This document shows positions 62,660 to 64,000 of a stretch of DNA of 64,000 nucleotides, piece after piece. Within the stretch, counting starts at the first letter, position 1. The number at the start of each line of letters is the position of its first letter. The notes beneath the pieces were generated by a model that ran no database searches, had not been told where the DNA came from, and saw only the letters and a list, made by a program, of their open reading frames with translations. This DNA comes from Victivallis vadensis. Lineage in GTDB: Bacteria; Verrucomicrobiota; Lentisphaeria; Victivallales; Victivallaceae. The position numbers were made by a program, and so were the translations under genes. Location: positions 98,635-162,634 of the forward strand of contig NZ_QEKH01000009.1 in NCBI RefSeq assembly GCF_003096415.1, given 5' to 3'.

Positions 62660-63877
62660 ATGGAAAAAGTCGAATTGCAGGAAGCGGTGCGCCGGAATCT
62701 GCAATGGTTTGAAGAGTCCGGGGTCATGGAGCCGCCGGACGGAAGCTGGGGGGTAGCCGAACGGCTCAGCGTCGCGGAGGGAGAAGCACTCGAAAAGATG
62801 AAACGCGCCTTCCCCGCCTGGACCACGCTGTCGCAGGGGCTGGTGATCGAGCAGCGCCGCGCCGACTGCAACTTCGAAGCCGCCCTGCTCTATAAGCTGG
62901 CGGGAGAGGTTCTGGACGATCCGGAATGCGGCGCCGTCGCCGGGAAACTCCTCGATTTCCTGTACTTCCGCAGCGGTCTGCTGAACCGCTACGACGAGGG
63001 CTTTCCAGCGGGCGGCTGGCGGTGGTCCCATATTCAGTGGCGTCCGACCGTCTGGTTCGACGACGACGCATGGTGCATTTTCATCCAGCTGGCGCTGGCG
63101 AAGCTCGATCCGGCGCTCGACGCCCGGTACGACCTGAAAAAGTGGGCGCAGCAGCTGGCCGGAGAGCTCATCCCGGCGATGCGCCGCACCTTTATGGCGG
63201 AAGATCGCCGCGCGCCGGGCGAATGGCACGATCCGGCCGGCGCATGGAGCGGCCGCCTCGAACTGCCGCACTGGGGATCGCTCGCGGTGATGGCGCTCGC
63301 CCGCGCGGCACAGGATTCCCCCGATCCCGCCGCCGCTGCGGAAATCCGCCGTTACCACGGCTACCTCCGGGAGAATCTCGAACATTTCACCACCAGTGAA
63401 TTCGCCTATGCGATCCTCGGCGCCGCCTCCGCCTACCGGGTTTTCGGCGAAGCCGCCGACCTCGAACTGGCGCGGCAGGCGGGCGAACTGCTGCTGGCCA
63501 AGCTCGACCCGGAGACCGGCAACCTGCCCGCCGAACACTACGAGGCCCCGACCGGCGGCCGCCTTGCGGACACCATCTACACCTTGAACTGGTCGTTCCT
63601 CGCGTTGCAGATGCTCGATGAACTTGCCGACGATCCGCGCGTCCGACAGGCGCGGCGCCTTCAGGCGGAGCTTCTGGTATCGATTCAGGACCGGACGCCC
63701 GATCCGTTCTTCCGCGGCTGCTGGCGCGGCATGTACGACCTCGACAAACGCGAATGGGGCGGAGGCGACTGCTTTGAAGGCGGCGCGGGCAGCATCTACA
63801 CCGGCTGGACCAACGCGCCGATTTCCATCGGGCTGCTGTTCGAGTCCCGCCGCGAATCGCTGCTGAGCCTTTTTTAG
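62660..63877 (+). CDS. Soluble alpha/alpha-toroid protein, probable carbohydrate-active enzyme
   Basis: A 405-residue protein with a strong GGAGG ribosome site and no signal peptide. It is almost all helical with repeated paired helices and aromatic/acidic motifs at their ends: WRWSHIQWRPTVWFDDDAWCIFIQLALAKLD, GEWHDPAGAWSGRLELPHWGS, and EGGAGSIYTGWTNAPISIGLLF. This is the pattern of (alpha/alpha)6 barrels found in GH88/GH105, GH127 and related enzymes. I cannot assign a family. It would act in the cytoplasm on an oligosaccharide imported from outside, with the divergent LacI gene as its likely regulator. Confidence 0.65.
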   Translation: MEKVELQEAVRRNLQWFEESGVMEPPDGSWGVAERLSVAEGEALEKMKRAFPAWTTLSQGLVIEQRRADCNFEAALLYKLAGEVLDDPECGAVAGKLLDFLYFRSGLLNRYDEGFPAGGWRWSHIQWRPTVWFDDDAWCIFIQLALAKLDPALDARYDLKKWAQQLAGELIPAMRRTFMAEDRRAPGEWHDPAGAWSGRLELPHWGSLAVMALARAAQDSPDPAAAAEIRRYHGYLRENLEHFTTSEFAYAILGAASAYRVFGEAADLELARQAGELLLAKLDPETGNLPAEHYEAPTGGRLADTIYTLNWSFLALQMLDELADDPRVRQARRLQAELLVSIQDRTPDPFFRGCWRGMYDLDKREWGGGDCFEGGAGSIYTGWTNAPISIGLLFESRRESLLSLF

Positions 63878-63878
63878 A

Positions 63879-63905
63879 GCTTATCCCTGAATAAGCCAAT
63901 TTTTT
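63879..63905 (+). terminator. Rho-independent terminator after the toroid gene
   Basis: GCTTAT (63879-63884), 6-nt loop, ATAAGC (63891-63896), then CAA and a run of six T (63900-63905). Confidence 0.7.
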
Positions 63906-63940
63906 GATAATGTCCCAAATTTTGTGATGGGATGTGTTGT

Positions 63941-63969
63941 TTGACAAGGTTGCATCTGCCTTTTATTTT
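63941..63969 (+). promoter_or_regulatory. Promoter pointing out of the right edge
   Basis: TTGACA (63941-63946), 17 bp, TATTTT (63964-63969). An AAAGGGA ribosome-like site is starting at 63992, so a gene probably begins just past the window. Confidence 0.7.
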
Positions 63970-63983
63970 GAGTAACTCAAAAT
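63965..63983 (+). promoter_or_regulatory. Perfect 19-bp operator-like palindrome
   Basis: ATTTTGAGTAACTCAAAAT is a perfect 9-1-9 palindrome overlapping the -10 box and the expected start, a position typical for repression. Confidence 0.7.
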
Positions 63984-64000
63984 CTCAACATAAAGGGAAT

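Noticed and set aside
63879..64000. Insertion sequence end near the right edge
   Set aside because: The short inverted repeat fits a simple terminator, and no transposase or target duplication is visible in the window.

Overview
The window looks like part of the chromosome of a high-GC (about 60%) Gram-negative member of the Lentisphaerota, close to the gut Victivallis type. The reasons are a DUF1559-type pseudopilin encoded beside a glycoside hydrolase, several GntR and LacI regulators with sugar-binding domains, outer-membrane lipoproteins, and a giant surface protein with a 'LEDRVLFEAAAA' N-terminus. The taxonomic call is an inference.

Layout. (1) 1-5.9 kb: a partial pyruvyltransferase-like gene, a membrane hybrid histidine kinase, a second short kinase-receiver protein and an alkaline-phosphatase-superfamily hydrolase. 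(2) 5.9-22.7 kb: an exopolysaccharide locus. A flippase gene on the + strand converges on a 12-gene minus-strand operon: STAS anti-anti-sigma factor, receiver/PP2C/HATPase protein, GT2, two GT4s, a GT4-PGT-GT26 fusion, an intact initiating phosphoglycosyltransferase, two nucleotidyltransferase-fold proteins, a Wzc-like protein with a broken kinase domain, a Wza-like export lipoprotein and a polymerase. Placing a partner-switching module at the head of the operon suggests it controls polysaccharide output. (3) 22.8-25.5 kb: an aldo/keto reductase with ferredoxin clusters, a LacI regulator with an apparent autoregulatory operator, and a cupin lipoprotein. (4) 25.6-30.1 kb: pstSCAB-phoU behind a three-repeat Pho-box-like element. 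(5) 30.36 kb: tRNA-Val(GAC). (6) 30.9-36.8 kb: an export operon (TolC-like lipoprotein, two HlyD adaptors, PqqD-M50-HlyD membrane protein) with no ABC ATPase, divergent from (7) 37.3-52.5 kb: one gene for a roughly 5,070-residue beta-helical adhesin with a DUF4347 domain, interrupted by one apparent frameshift. Regions 6 and 7 are the best candidate for an under-described system: a giant surface protein and its dedicated exporter. (8) 52.6-64 kb: a GntR repressor, RmuC, two small zinc-ribbon-type proteins, a GntR-pseudopilin-glycoside hydrolase operon, and a LacI regulator divergent from an alpha/alpha-toroid protein. A promoter with a perfect palindrome points out of the right edge.

Starts were chosen from Shine-Dalgarno spacing and promoter position; several differ from the longest open frame. 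Many promoters have a TTGCAA, TTGAAA or TTGAAT -35 box 16-17 bp from the -10 box. Family names come from motifs read by eye, without database searches.
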